Shown: positions 50,008-63,700, counted from the stretch's first letter. The stretch: DNA of 64,000 nucleotides from Montifringilla adamsi (GCA_017590115.1 JAGGNK010006559.1:3827642-3891641); one strand, 5' to 3'. Numbers and translations are program-made. The notes: generated by a model not told the origin, from the sequence alone.

Positions 50008-50050
50008 TGTACTTCGTGTATCTTGTGGATGTACTTCGTGTATCTTGAGG
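50008..50050. repeat. 22-bp tandem duplication
   Basis: The unit TGTACTTCGTGTATCTTG plus four bases occurs at 50008-50029 and 50030-50050. Just to the left (49955-49990) a different short unit, ACCATATCAA, is also repeated, so the locus seems prone to slippage. Confidence 0.85.
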
Positions 50051-51859
50051 TAAGACACTTCTGTGCATCAAGATATGGGGGAACGTTCCTTGGTGCCCCA
50101 GAAACCAGAGAAGAGGAAGAATGACCATCTGTCTACTGCAATCTCCTATGGCAGTGTTCTTCCTCCAGAAACTATCATTGTTTCAGTATTCAAAAATTCT
50201 TGTGATGGCAAGTCAGGTACAATTACCAGCTGATGGTACATCTAGAACAATGAGCAAGACCATTTTGGAGGTGAGAATGTAATAGGAGGAGATCTTGGGG
50301 CAGGCAAGATAAATTGCAAGAGAGATTAAAACTGATTACAGAGCTATGGGACTGAAAACCCCTTGTTCAAGAAGAATGTATGCTAATTGTTTTTGCCAGA
50401 ATAAATTATTTCCTTTTTTTCTGCTTCAGTAGAACTGGTTGACTTTTAACAACTCAATTATCTTCTCTATGTGAGGAGGGTGGTCCCTTGAGGTCAAGAA
50501 GAAGTTACATGTAGAAGGAAAGGACAAACAGAAATGGACAGAAATTGAAGTGCCCTGAGATTGCATGGATGAGTTTCATTAGATACACTTTTCAAAACTG
50601 TCCTGGAAGGAAAAAGGGAAGAACATTTTGGTTAGGGTTTTGTCAGCATCATGGGGAAGGTCAGGTGAGAGATAAAAGATTAACAGCAGTAAGATCATGA
50701 GGTTGAAAGAAATGCCTTTTCTCTCCCAGATAATGACTGGACACAGTTACTCTAGAAATGCTAGAAATCACAGAGCTGCAGTTAGGGAATGGGTCTGAAA
50801 AATATTATTGAGAACCAGCAGTATAAAAACTGAGGATAAGATAAACAGCAGCAATGGATCCAGTCATAATGTGGTCAGGTAGCAGGAAGCACATTTATCC
50901 TTTGAGCAGTATAAGAGAAGGAGGAGGACTGAGGCATTTGTCTTGGCAGGACGCCCATGAGAAAGTGAAGGGCCAATGAAAGGTCTGAGGCGAGATGGAA
51001 GACTGAAGAGAGAGAGCTGTCCTGTGAAGATGTTCTGTTTTTGAATTACTTAGTCCAAGAAATGGAGGCAAAGTGTTTTGCTTTCCTGGTCCAAACACAG
51101 AAGAAGGAATATTTAAAAGGACATGAGGAGGTAAGACTCCGTAGTGTGAGAATCACAATCCTATGAGGTGAAGGAAAGGGGAAGGAAAGAGCAGGAAGCC
51201 ATGAAGAAGACTGAAAGTTGTGGTAGGCTTTTGGCGCATTAAGGAAAGAGCTTTATTGTTCCGTAACAGTGTAATTAATAGCTTAGACTGTAAAGGAAAC
51301 ATGATCAATTTACTGTATTTATCCTTCCTGCTGTGTCATTCTTCTCATTTTACTTATATTTAGTATTTCTGGAATATTTTTTAAAACATTAATTTCTCAA
51401 AGATTGAGCTAAAATGGGCTTTTCTTAGGCTTTGCAGATGTTATGGTGCAGGGACAGTGAAGAATGTACTGTATTTACAATTCTATTCCTGTAACAGATA
51501 ATCAATACATTGTGCTCTGCTGTGTTATGGAAAAAAAAAAAAAAGTATGAGTGCCCAACTGTGATGGTAAGCCCTTTGTGTCTTGAGTGCACTCATTTTC
51601 TAAGGATTAGGGGCTGTCCTTTATCAGCCAGTTCACTTCTGAAAGTCCATGATAGATTGCTGCTTTCCCGTCTGCTCCACACAGCAGCAACCTCAACTTT
51701 ATCGGTAAGGAAACCCCCAAACACTGCTGTCAGTAAGTAATGCAGAAATATTGCTTTCTCAGGGCAGACTATCACAGGCAAATCTTACCTTTTTCTCTGG
51801 AGCAATAAAAACTGCCGTAGAAAGAGGACTTTGGAAGTAAGGTATTTACAAACAGCCTG

Positions 51860-51878
51860 TTTCTTTCTTTCTTTCTTT
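51860..51878. repeat. (TTTC)n microsatellite
   Basis: About five TTTC units, followed directly by a G-rich stretch. Confidence 0.9.
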
Positions 51879-53351
51879 GCGGGGAGGGGGAGGGTTGGGC
51901 TTTTGGGGTGGTTATTTCCTTTGTACCCAGGCTGAAGTGAAATGGTCCTTCAGCATCCATTCTAATGTGCTCATTTATCTAGTGCTGGAAGAGCTGAGGG
52001 TAAATGGGGCTAAGGTCTAACACATAAAGAAATGTCTGCCAGCAAGAGATGTTTTAGCAGGTTAATGAGGAACTTGGTAACAGCCTAGCAGGGTCATTGC
52101 AAAATCACATTTCTTTTTGCTGAAATCACTTCAGCCTTTTAAAACCACAGAAAAATGCACTGCTACTTTACAGGGAGATTTGGTTGAATTGAAAATGGTG
52201 TAGATATACCTGCTATTTTTGAATATTTTTAGCAGATGTAGGAAAAAAAAATGGCTTGAAAATGGACATCTCCACTGGCTCCTGCAGTCAGCAGGCCAGA
52301 GAAGGGGAAAGGCCCTGAATTTTGTCAGCTCAGATTTGCTGCACCCATATTTTTTCTGGAGGAATTACAAGGATAACTTCCCTCACTGACAAGTCATACT
52401 GCACTGAGGCTTTGCCTCTGACACAGGAGGGTACTGAGAATTATCAAGAATGTGGCTCCAGCATCCAAAAGTCACACTGTGCCCAAGTGGCCTGAAAAAA
52501 GAGAAGCAAGACTTGTGTGGGTGCTTGGAGTCACAGCAACACTGGGCAGGCCTGCATACTCAAAGGCAAGGGGAGAGTCTGGCTTTTCTTCAGCCACTGA
52601 AGGAAAGCCACTTTGGGAAGGAAATAAGATTTGCAGTTGCGGCCATGCACTCAAAAAGTTTATGTGTCCCAAGTGTTATGCACAGTTATGATGCCCTGCA
52701 ATGTACCTGCAAATTTGTCACCAGAAAAGAAACATAACCCTTTAAGACAGCTGCTGTAGTTTATTTTCTCTTTTAAATTTTTTTTTTTTTGTTCTTGGAG
52801 AATTTTTGTTTACTAACTCAGGATATACTGCAGGTTGTAGGGAGAACAGGGTTTTACAGGCTTGCTTTCTCAGCAATTTTTTTGCAAGGGAGCAATTGTA
52901 ATGCAGAGATGTCTGGGTGAGATACCTGAGTAAAAGCTTTCAGTTTGGCTCTGCCACTGCACTGCTACATGTGGCTGAAATTATCCTGCTGAAAAACAAG
53001 GTGAACTTTTCCTCATCAGTTCTATGCTGCTGCAGCCATCCCAATACTAATACTTCAGCTGCAACACTGTCCACTGTTTAGGCAGATTTTCTGGGGAAAA
53101 AGAGATTATTAAGAGTATATGAGACCTCAAAATATGTGGCACTTCTCTTCCATTTTTCTCACTGGTCCTGAAAAATCTTCTCTGAAAAACAAGAGCTATA
53201 ACAATTATAAGACTCAGCTTTTCAGCTGGGTGATCTAACAATTCATCCAGGAAGCAGGTTTATGTGGTCATGTGTGCAGGAACTAGGGCTCTTAAAAATT
53301 AGTTGTGGCGTAATTATTTACTTTAGAAAAACAGTATTAACTTTTACTCAC

Positions 53352-53443
53352 CACTTCTCCTCCTCTACTTGAACTCCTATGGACTGGAACTTACTGGTTG
53401 CTTTATTATCACCTGGTATGGTAGATTCTTCAGCACCATCAAC
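53352..53443 (-). CDS. DLGAP1: DLGAP1 coding exon carrying a dynein light chain motif
   Basis: This 92-base exon encodes VDGAEESTIPGDNKATSKF followed by QSIGVQVEEEK and two bases (TG) of a Cys codon completed at 44806. FQSIGVQV corresponds to the second of two DYNLL (dynein light chain) binding sites described in GKAP. The first, LSIGIQV, is created across the upstream junction, with IQ from the previous exon and V from this one. The part AEESTIPGDNKATSK is more divergent from mammals than its flanks. The acceptor is a T-rich tract ending TTTTAAG and the donor is TG/GTGAGT. The exon enters in phase 0 and leaves in phase 2. Confidence 0.94.
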
Positions 53444-56400
53444 CTTAAAAAAACCCCAAAACATGACAGGTAATTAGAATGTATTTTAGCAGAGATATCA
53501 GCTGGCTACTTGCAGTTTTTATGCACCTTAACTACTGAGTGTCTGCACACAGAGCTTGTACCATGAGTTCCTTCATCTAGTCAGTTTCTCTGTGGTGTGC
53601 TCTTTTCTGATGTTATTGGTGAATATTCATTATTCTTCATCTATAAAGCATTTCTGGTAAGACAATATTCAGCCTGCAACATGCGGATGGATTTTATCTG
53701 GTATTTTATGGAGGCTGGATGTTCACTTTTGTCAGAGCACATCTCTGAGCAGCTGTAACTCCAGGTATTGTGCCTCACCATTTGATTTTACCTTCTATCT
53801 GCATGTGCATGTGAACTCGTATCAAAATCAGGTGTTTATTTTGTTTAAATGTTACTGCCTCAAATCAGAGCACTGCAGAGAAAAGATTTTAAGACAGCAG
53901 ATACGAGTCTTAGATGCATTTTCTTTATTGCTTCATCTTGCAAACAGGTGGTCCCCAGGAGCACAGCCTGGAACTTAATGCCGCATCTCCAGCTCCAGCT
54001 CCGTAAGGAGATTTGTACCAAGGTATAAAGTTAAAATTTAACCACAGATATGTCTTTGAACAAAATCACAATATTCTGGATCCAATCAGTGTAGCTGTTA
54101 ATTCCCCATGCTATATACAATATGGATAGTCATACAATAAAAACATTTTCCAGCAGATAGAATTTTTGGGCCATAGCAGTGTCGTGAAGTGACCTGTAGA
54201 CTCAAACTGACCATGGGTGTGCAAAATATCCAGCTGTAGTGGCTGTTCCACCAGCAACTTCTTGTTGAGAATCACTTGACCAACCTGGGCAGGAGAAGTG
54301 CTCAGTGAGGGATGGGGGTTACAGAAGCTGTTCTGTGAGGTGAATACTGGGGCTTCTGGGGAGTTAAATACACCTTAAGTCCCATAACTGACAGAGTGAA
54401 GCAACCTTTTGATGGAAGGGCTTTTCTTTGCTTGACTCTGCTTGTTTGCTCAGCAGATTTACAGCAAAGGCTTGCAATGTCCTAAGAGTGACTGAGGGGT
54501 GTAGAAGACACACATGGAGGTTCACCAGAAGTGCACACAAACTTTATTTGTCAGAGGAGGAAGAAAACCAAGAATATAGCTGTGGCTGTTGCAGCTTGTC
54601 CTGCTCTACAGAGATGGGTTGAACTATCATCAAGGTGTATACTTGGTCTGAGTTCAAACTAAGCCTGAACTAGGCTCCCTTTACTCAGTGAAGAGAGACT
54701 GACTCTGCTGCCAGTCAGAGGACTGACAGTGTACCTACCTCCTTTAGTTGTTTGTAAGAGAAGTAATTTCTGGCATCAACACGTATCTTAAGGTATTTCT
54801 ACTCCCACACTACCCCTTCAGCTGTACCAGCATGACTGCTTGTGCAACGATGCTGCAAAATGGATCAGACAGCAGACTAGTGAATAAGTTTCTTTAATCT
54901 GTGAAGCCTGTCTGACTCTAAAAAGCTCATTGATGTGCACAGCTGTGAGGGTGGCACCACACACAGGCAGGAATCCTGTAAGGCTGCATCACTGCTGAAG
55001 GTTTCACTTCATGTCATCCCAGCTTCAGGTGGTTTGTACCACATCTTCATTGGTTTGTACACAAAGCCTGCCTCGGCAGACTCTCACGTACCATCCCCAG
55101 ATTTCATGATTATTTCATGTGATTACAGTGGTCGTCTGTAAACTTCAAAATTTAAGAGGGAGATTGTCAAAAGCTTGAAGAGCATATGGAGCTCTGTTTT
55201 CCTCAGATTTCAGGAAACTGAGGCCTCTATACCTTTCAAAAGCAGCATTTGTTACTTGCAACACTACCTTAAGAAGAGAGAAGGGAGATGGTCTCTCAAG
55301 AACCATGATTCACATTACCATTGTTCATTTTGTCTTCTGCAGACATGGAAATTATTTCTTGGTACCCATTGCTTTGCAGGGTCCTTGCTAAGAAGTCTTG
55401 GTTTCTTGGATTGGTGAAATAAGGGATTACAATAATATAATGGCATCTTAGGCTTGGCTGGGAATGAGAATACATTACAGAGGAGTTTTTCTCTATCCCT
55501 GTCCCAGCTGAATCTTTCTCTTGTGTTTAACACTGAACATCAGCCCTTCTTTCAGAATATACCCAAAACAAACAGCTGTGAAGCAGTGAAAGTCTACAAC
55601 AAAGGCAGTGAACTGAACCCACAGCCAATAGTTATTATTGCCCTTCCAAGAAGAATTGAGAGAAAAGTCACAGCTTCTCCAGCAGCTACCCCTGGGATGT
55701 CTTACTTCAGCACAGCACCTCTCATCTATCTCATCAGGCTGATGTAGAGATTTCATGGCAAATTCTTAGAGTTTACTAATCAGATAAGCCTGTCCAGGCA
55801 CACAGTGCTGTGCTTACAACCACCTTCTGCAAGAAAAAAACTTGTGTCTTCCTGTAAGGCTGATAAGCTGTGGATTGCTGTTCTATTTGCTCGAGATTGA
55901 TCTCCTGTCAAAACCTGTGTTGATTCTCAGTTGATTTTAAGTTCAAGCACTTTGTTACCAAAGCTAATACTGCAAACAGATAGTTGGGAGTTCTATGCAC
56001 ATCTTTTTTTGCAGGAGGAGTAGGGGGTGGGAAAGATAAATGAAGAAAGCAGATAACACGAGCCTAGTTTATTTACTCTTGTCCTTTCTGTAAACCTGAA
56101 TGAATTCTGGCAGGGTTAGTTTTCTTCTTTCATTCCACTAGAGGTAACAAAATGTAATTTTCTTTAACAAGGGCAAATCAGAAGGAACTTATCTGCTGTT
56201 CTTGAGGCTGAGATACGAACAATGCTGCCTCATTCAAGTGGCTACCAGTCATTATGAAATGCATGAATAAGCAGCAACAATTAATTCAGTGAGGCTGGAT
56301 GAAAATATTTTTTTGGTGATAGTGTAATGTAAATCATTGTTTTACACATTCCCTTTCAATGATTTAATTCATGCCTTTCTGACCCCCGCTGTGTTATGAT

Positions 56401-56668
56401 TCATAGATTAGTGCTCATGTGTGTAATTTAACAGAGCTGAATAACAAGCAGCTCAGAGACTCAAACAAATCTTTGCATCTGATGTATATTTATGATAAAT
56501 TAGGAAAACATCATTAGTACCATGCAGAATGATTATGCTGGTGCAAGTTCTACATAGGTACCTGTCAGGACAAGAAGAAAAATATACAAAACATTGTATA
56601 ATGAGCAGCAAAACAGATGTAGGAATCCAAAACAATGGCAAGCATATAATCCATGTCATGTACTGTAC
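53444..56668 (-). other. DLGAP1: DLGAP1 intron
   Basis: A 3.2-kb intron with ordinary mixed-composition DNA. No transposon, microsatellite of note, exon or RNA gene was recognised. Confidence 0.85.
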
Positions 56669-57042
56669 CTGTATTCCAATAGATAAGCATCTGTTTTTCT
56701 TGAAGTGGTCCTTCTTCCTATCTTCTACTGCAACAGTGGCAATGGTTGTGGTGGTGGTGACAGTGGCAGTATTGTTCCCTACATGTTGGCTTGCAGGGCC
56801 ATGGATCTGCGCATTGGCAGCCTCAATAGCAGCTGTCAGTGCCTTCATACTGTCCAGGCTTTCCGTGGAGTTGCTAAGTCCAGACTGGCTGATGATATCG
56901 CCCCTCTGTCCATGCCCATCCATGTATGCATCCTGGGCAGACTCCGTGCTGCTCTGGGCCGTGATGGAAATAAAGGGTTTGGTGGTAGTTCTTGGTGGGA
57001 CTGGAGGCGGTGTCTTCTTGTAGGTGGTAATGCAGGATGACA
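56669..57042 (-). CDS. DLGAP1: DLGAP1 coding exon (TTYKKTPPPVPP to first DYNLL motif)
   Basis: The exon completes one codon (xTG, Val in mammals) and encodes 124 residues from SSCITTYKKTPPPVPPRTTT to KKNRCLSIGIQ. It includes the proline-rich TPPPVPPR, the segment SGLSNSTESLDSMKALTAAI, a Thr-rich run (VTTTTTIATV) and a basic stretch EDRKKDHFKKNR before the first dynein light chain site. Identity to mammalian DLGAP1 is very high (DGHGQRGD here against DGQGQRGD). The acceptor is CTATGTTTTCCAG and the donor is CAG/GTACAG. The preceding exon should end in phase 1 and is not in this window. Frames on the opposite strand here are shadows. Confidence 0.96.
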
Positions 57043-59689
57043 CTGGAAAACATAGCAGAGTTCTTGTTTTATTGATGCTGAAAATATGGAGAAAATGTGC
57101 AAATGTGATCTCAAAGCATCAATAAGCATGGACAGAGCAGAGGTGAGGAGGAGGCTGTTAGCCAAAGAGCCCCCAAAAGTCAGTCTAAGTGCCATAGTAA
57201 TTCCTTGCTTATTAATGCCTTCTGTTCCTCCTATGTGAGTGGCAGAATTGCTAGTAGGGCAAACCGGGAGAGAAAGTAGCTATTTGCCAAGTTCCTCCTT
57301 AGTCTCTTTTTAGGATTGTTTTCCTCAATATATTTTCTACTAACTGTTCTAAGTCCCACGGGAACAAGACCTTCCACCAAAACATTTTTTCTGCTTATGG
57401 CTCCCAAACAAGATTCACAAGGATAAGTCTCCAAACACTTATCCCAGCTAAACTGTACTTCAAGCAGTTTTATTGCAATTGTCTTCTGTCTCTCTACCCT
57501 GTCCTACTATAGGCAGAATTTCAAACCACACTTTTCTGATGAGAGAGAGGTTCTCAAATCATCCTTTTTCAAAGTTTGTTAACACTCACCATGCTTAGAC
57601 CTGTGTATTTCTTTCTATAAAATGTCTCACTTGTTGCACAGACATCTCAAATACATTGAAATGCTCTGCAAGTTATTGAGGACATATTTAAAAGAACATT
57701 TTGCCATGTCTAATTTCTCACCATAAATATAACATCAGTTCTGGGGGAAAAAAAAAAAAAAAAAGTAAATTGCTTGATTTTACACACAGGGAATTAGTGT
57801 AATGTAGTCAATGGCTAAAACCTGCCAGTCAGGGGTAAGGTGTAAGTATAAATGTTTGCAATAACAAAGATTTTAATAAAAGTTCATATTTTGAAGGCCA
57901 CGCTCTCTTTGTAAGTGCTGCTATGTGGAGATATAAGCTCAGCTTGAGGTTCCCAGGTTAAAACTATTGTTCTGTATATACAGAATTACATACAGAAAGC
58001 ACTACATGGAGATTAAAACATCTTCCTTTAAGGGTTAGTTGGCAGCTCTGCATTACTGAAGTCCTGGAATGCTTTCAAGGGAGGAAAGAAAGTCCATTAA
58101 GAACAAAAAACAACCACGATATGCTCTATTTTTTAACAAAATAAAATGCAGGCATGAACCTGTGCAAAGTTCAGACACAAACTTGTTAACATAACTTCTT
58201 ATTAACAGTAATCATATGGCAAGAAATGATTCATCAGATCATTTTAACTGGCAGACGTCTATGCCACCCACATAAAAGGTAACTCTACTACAGCTGTTCT
58301 GCTGTCTGTTTGCACTGTATCTGCTTGTCGAGCCAGAAGCCATTATGGTATTAATTTGACTAGCTCACATCCATATGCCTCATGTCTCCCCATAGCTGTA
58401 GGAATAGTTACAGTGTGAAAGGTGTTTCCAGGGCATGAAATCACACAGGACTTTTTTTAAAGGACTCTAATATAAGTTTCTGATAACATGTCTGAACCCA
58501 TGTTAAACATGTTGAATACTAATGGAAAAAAAGAGTGTTTCAGGTAGTGAGGGTTTTGAAACTATGATTCACTTCTGAAGAATCAAACTGAAACCACAGC
58601 ATCTCTGAGAGATGGCTAAAAATGGACTTGTCAAATTTTAACTCTGGGGAAGTGAATAGTTAATAGAGCTAAAGGTGTTTTATAAAGTGCTCATGACAAG
58701 GTCAATACCTGGAACTAACAGAAAGGATGACAGTTTTACAAAGGGGATTATAAATGTTGTGCTGGTTTTGGTTCTGTCAAAAGCATTTGTTGTGACAGCA
58801 CATGCAGGTAAACCAGCTCCTGTTGCTGCAGCGCAGTCACGTACTCCTGGACTCATGGAGAATTGTGGAAGTTGCTGCTTGAGTCTGGATACCCCAGAAA
58901 TACTCTGGGTGGTTCCTGGTCAGAAGAATCTTCTCTGAGTTGTGGAAATGCGAACTGAAATCCAGCACAGAGGAATTCAAAGCACACACACATCCAGGTA
59001 ACGCTTTGGAAAGCTGCTGCCAAACTTGTCTAACAGAGGTTCATGAGCAATGTTACTTTGCAATTCAGCAAAGTATAAATTGTACCGTTTAAAATATGCT
59101 AGGAAAGGTACTGGGGAACTTCTGGGGACATGCCAGTACCTGCAGTACATCCCAGCACGGCACATAAGTATCATTTTTCTTACAAAGCAGAGAGGGAAAC
59201 GATAATGAAACACACTTGAAAAGGTGTCTTAGGTAGGAAAGAGAGCATCAGAACCAAAGAGCAAGCCTTAACGAGACGGGTCCCCACATCACTGGGCATC
59301 CTTCACCAGAAAGAAAGTCAATAGCAACTGTCTATTGACAGCTACCATGCTCTCTGGACACAGCAGTGCAAATACAGAATTGCCTGATTAAGTTGTCTTT
59401 CATTCTGTTGGTAAATGTACTCAATGAGGAGTATAATCCACGCCGCAATGAAAGATGTTTGCACTCAGCTAATTAAATCTGAAGTTATTCTTAAGAGGGG
59501 GAGAGAATTGACAAGTCACATGGTGAAATTGTAAAGAGAAATAGCAAAACGTTCTTTTAGCAAGTCAAAACAAATCCTCGGTTTCCTGGAGTCACGCAGC
59601 ACACACTGTACAGCTCCAGAGAAGCAGAGTGTGCGAGTCATAAAAGAACCCCAGGCGCTTCATTACTGGAAATGATGTAAGCTCCTGCC

Positions 59690-60130
59690 GCTCCTCTGCA
59701 GAAAGGACACACAAACAATGCCGGGGCCGCTGTCGGAGGCAGCTGCTCTCAGTGCCGGGGCTGGCCGAGCCCTCCGAGCCGCTGAGGCACGGCAAGGAGC
59801 GCCTTTCGCTGCAGCAGCTCCTCTCCAAGCACCCGGCAACCCGCGTCAGGGCAACCTGAAGCACCTGCGGCTCTTCAAGCGGCCACGGTATTTTGAATGC
59901 TAAGCTGCCTGAAAAACGAGTCCTTCCCAAGAAAATCGTCAAAACGCTGGCTCTGTCCTTGTGCAGCCCGGAGAGCCTGAGCATTCAGTCGGTGCAGGGA
60001 GAGCACATCCTTGCGGCGTTTTCCCGGCGGGCAAAGGAGGAAACTCATCCCTCCAGCTCTCCTGCGGCACGGACTGCCCGGCAGGAGGACCCCGAGGGAG
60101 AGCACCACAGGACCGCAGGACACGTGAAAA
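59690..60130. promoter_or_regulatory. Intronic CpG island, possible internal or antisense promoter
   Basis: CpG dinucleotides and GC content rise sharply here (for example GGCCGAGCCCTCCGAGCCGC and GGCGTTTTCCCGGCGGGC) and fall back to AT-rich background on both sides. Such islands usually mark promoters. It lies about 2.7 kb upstream of the DLGAP1 exon at 57042 in the direction of transcription, so it could start a short DLGAP1 isoform or an antisense RNA. Human DLGAP1 has both short isoforms and antisense RNAs. Several open frames cross it on both strands; none matched a family I recognise and no first exon with a matching phase-1 donor could be fixed. Confidence 0.5.
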
Positions 60131-60677
60131 ATTTGGAGAAATCCTCACTTCACACGCAGGGAACTTTCGAACTATGAAAGCTAGTTTAATTCACATAAGG
60201 AAGTGAATTTAAAGGGCTGTATAAATTCCCTGATAAATATGTTCTTGGACATAGATCAAGGAGTGAAGTTCTGCACGGAAACTGATCTGACTGGAGAGTC
60301 AAGTCAAAGTAGTCGCGTGAATCATTAAAATTGTTTAGATACGGAGTTAATCAGAAATCTCTTGTTCTGAGTAGTAAAAGAACCCTCAGTCTGACACAAC
60401 AAACACAGTTTTTTTTCCAGAGAGCACATGCTGCTGAAGCAGGTACACATTCCTCTCCTAGGGCATATGCAAGGTTTAATCCAGAAACTAGTTAAGTCAT
60501 GCACAAGAATCCTTAGACAGCCGAAGCACTTCAAATCAGGCTCACTGTTTCCAGTGCATCAGTCCTCCAAGTTGTGTTCTCCTTTTCCTTTTGATCTTTA
60601 CCCTATTTCTGTGTACTGCCTTCAGGCTACAGTTTAATCCCAAATATTTGTAGAAAAAAACCACTTACTCCAGATTG

Positions 60678-60721
<44 letters not shown>

Positions 60722-60735
60722 AAAAAAAAAAAAAA
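60678..60735. repeat. poly-A tract
   Basis: 42 A, GG, then 14 A, then (GAA)n. It is the longest homopolymer in the window and lies 0.55 kb from the CpG island. It might be a retroposon tail, but no polyadenylation signal or element body is evident just upstream. Confidence 0.95.
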
Positions 60736-63700
60736 GAAGAAGAAGCCACAGTTTTTGTCTTCCTAGCCAGTATTTCCAAACAACTAGCTCATGGGACAGG
60801 AATTTGGAACAGGGAGTGTCAACCACCCAGTTCAGAAGGAAGTCTAATGATAAAAAAATATTCCCAGATTGCATAATAATAAAGGCTTGAATTTGAATGT
60901 TTCATTGTAAGAGTACTTCAGTTGTTTAAACATGCTCACTAGGGGAGATGAGCCCTCAGGAATAAACATCAGCATGCAAACACAAATTTTTAACTGAGTG
61001 AATGGGTGCTCAGGAGAACCCCAACGCAGATTAATATTTGTGAAGGGATCAAATTCATTCAGTGCTTTGAACAGTTCAGGTGATGAGACACATCAGTAAT
61101 ATCTTTCTAACTTGGTAGTACTTGATTAACAAGAATAAATGAATGCACAAATTCAAGTAACATAATAGTGTTTCTTCTGAGACAAAGCACAAACCCCACA
61201 GTTTGAAAGGTGCAACGAAGGACACAACTTTCTCAGCACAAGAAAGATGTGGACCTGTTGGAGTAGGGTTTCAGATCCTGTATTATTATTTTTACATGCA
61301 AAAAATTGGTATGGAAATGGAGCATGTATTATCTTAATAAAAAACTAAGCAGATGGTTTCTGAGGATGTAGAGATTTACTATTACAAAACTGAAGCAAAG
61401 ATTTTTATAAGAAGTTTTAAACTGCCCGAGGGAATAATACCACAGTGAGTTATGGATGTCATTATCCCAAATGAGAACTACTGAAATCTAGATACCACAC
61501 CATCAGGAATTCTGCCAAGGCCATGCTTTTTCCAGACCTCCCTCACTGCCAAGCTGGTACCTTATTTGATGAAAGCCTAAGCTTCACTGGCTTAGGAAAC
61601 AGGCAAAACATATAACTAAAATCCTGCAGAAATTTATACGAAGTATTTAAACTATTTTTATGGCACACAATAGCACCACAGACTTAATATCCCATGTACT
61701 CGGTGGTTTAAAGCTGTTGCTGGTGACCTTTTCATAAGTTTGGACAATTTTGTTTGCAAGTAGTGTGCCTCCAGCTTCCCAGCTGGATACAGTGAAGGAT
61801 CACCTTCAGGAGAAGGTGAGACTAAATATGGCTCATCCTGCATCTTAAATGAATTGAGTTGGAAAATCTGCATGTGCATACCCAGTGGATGACAGGTGAA
61901 CATTTCTCCAGCAGATTTTTTTCTCCTTTTAATTTCTTCTGCTGAAAGCTGCTGATGCCAGTCAGAAGCTTAATTGCTATCCCAGGGAAGCGGAATTATT
62001 GTGCAGAGAACAGGTGAGACAGCCAAAGGTGTCTGCTAAATGCAGTTTATCACTAGGATATTATCACAAATTATGGATGCACAGACAAAATCCAGGGCAT
62101 GTAGGCTTCCTAGGAGACCCACTTTACTCCTTGTACTACACAGCTGCTGCTGAACTTGTGTCTCTGTAAAAATGACCAGTACATTAACAGCACACAATTT
62201 AAGCAATTCAACTCTTGTGGCCCAAAAGTCAGGAGTCTATAAACAAACAAATCTCAGGAAAAAAGATTTCACATTAACTGAAAGTTATTACCCAGAGTGG
62301 ATCACTGATGGCTTATAATATTTAACCCCCAAATCTTGTGAACTTTACTGGTGTCAAGCAATTAGCACTTGGCTCTATTTACAGATATATGCACACAGGT
62401 ATCATGTACACCTGCTGAAATTCAGCCAGGCTGAGAGAAATCAGAAGAGAAACAGTTTTGGCCTTGCCCCTCACCTTTGGCTAAAAACAAAGCATCTGAA
62501 AAAACACCACCAGGAACTTCAAGGATAAGGACGTGAGTCTGTTCAGGACAGAGTCTCTCCTATAGATTTGAAGATTCAAATGCTTCAGTACAGTCATGGT
62601 AGAAGGTCTCTGATACAGAATATCAACCCCTAAATGCAATGAAACATGACGGGAAAAGAAAAAAGAAAAAGAGTACAGAAGAGGGGTCTTTTTTAGTCAG
62701 CATGTGAATTATTTACCATATTTTCACAGATACAGCACCTTTTTCTGAGAAAATTGGGGAAATACTGCTTGATCTGTTGCTTAAACTAAGACTAGCAAAC
62801 CATTCAAATGTCTTCTGCACTTGGCCGTGCAAAACTTTATTTCCCCCTGTATTGGAGCAGTAACAGAAAACACAAAACATTATAATTTTAGATAAAAATA
62901 GGGTACTTAAATGTATTTTGTTTCAGAACTTATATGTCATAAAATCATCATGGTAAGAAATTAATAAGCTTTTTGAATATCAGTACTTTAATTTTGTAAA
63001 AGGAATTTATGGAAAACAAGGAAAACCTTGTGAAGTATGGTAGTTTATCCCACTTAGATCAAGAATGTGTAACAATAAATAAATGTAATAATATTCAGCT
63101 TAATGAAATCGGATTCTTTTCCTATAAATTTTCTAGTAAGCAACTTCACTGGCACTTTGATATAATACATTGTTATATGTTACTGCAACACTCTTGAGTT
63201 CCAGAATTTGCATATTTTCCCCTTGGCAATAATGTTAATAAAACAAAATGGGTATTTTAAAAAAAAAGTGTAGTGGTGCTAACCAAATACAGACACATCT
63301 ATGTAAACAGATCTTTATGTAAAAACACAGTACTAGAACCAAACCCAAGATTTTCAGAAACACAGGGGGTTGAACAGTCTTCAAGCATCTAGCCACTGTA
63401 GTTAGAAGATATATTTAGAAGTTTTCAAATTGAGCATGCTCTGAAAAATTCATCTCTTATTCTTCTGCCTACTTAGTAATGACAGAATGTAAAGACTTTT
63501 TCTGCAAGTGCACATTGCATGTTCCTGGTGCTAATAACGCAAAAATCTGTGTCTTGATTACATTTCTAAATTTGCTTTGGATTCTTGAAAACCTCACCCA
63601 AACTATGAATATAAAACCTAATTTCCAGACTCTATCAGTAGTTCTTTCAACATGCCAGAAGTCAGTGTGCCATAGTGGAGCCCACACATCCACTGTGTTT

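Larger units (their letters stand above)
44807..53351 (-). other. DLGAP1: DLGAP1 intron (8.5 kb)
   Basis: Contains a striking hairpin, one old LINE fragment, two CR1 fragments and several simple repeats, listed separately. A GC-richer stretch at 48.97-49.33 kb carries a long + strand open frame that runs on into CR1 and is therefore not called. No coding exon or known RNA gene was recognised. Confidence 0.8.

Noticed and set aside
56529..57023. 164-codon + strand frame
   Set aside because: It is the antisense shadow of the DLGAP1 exon at 57042-56669.
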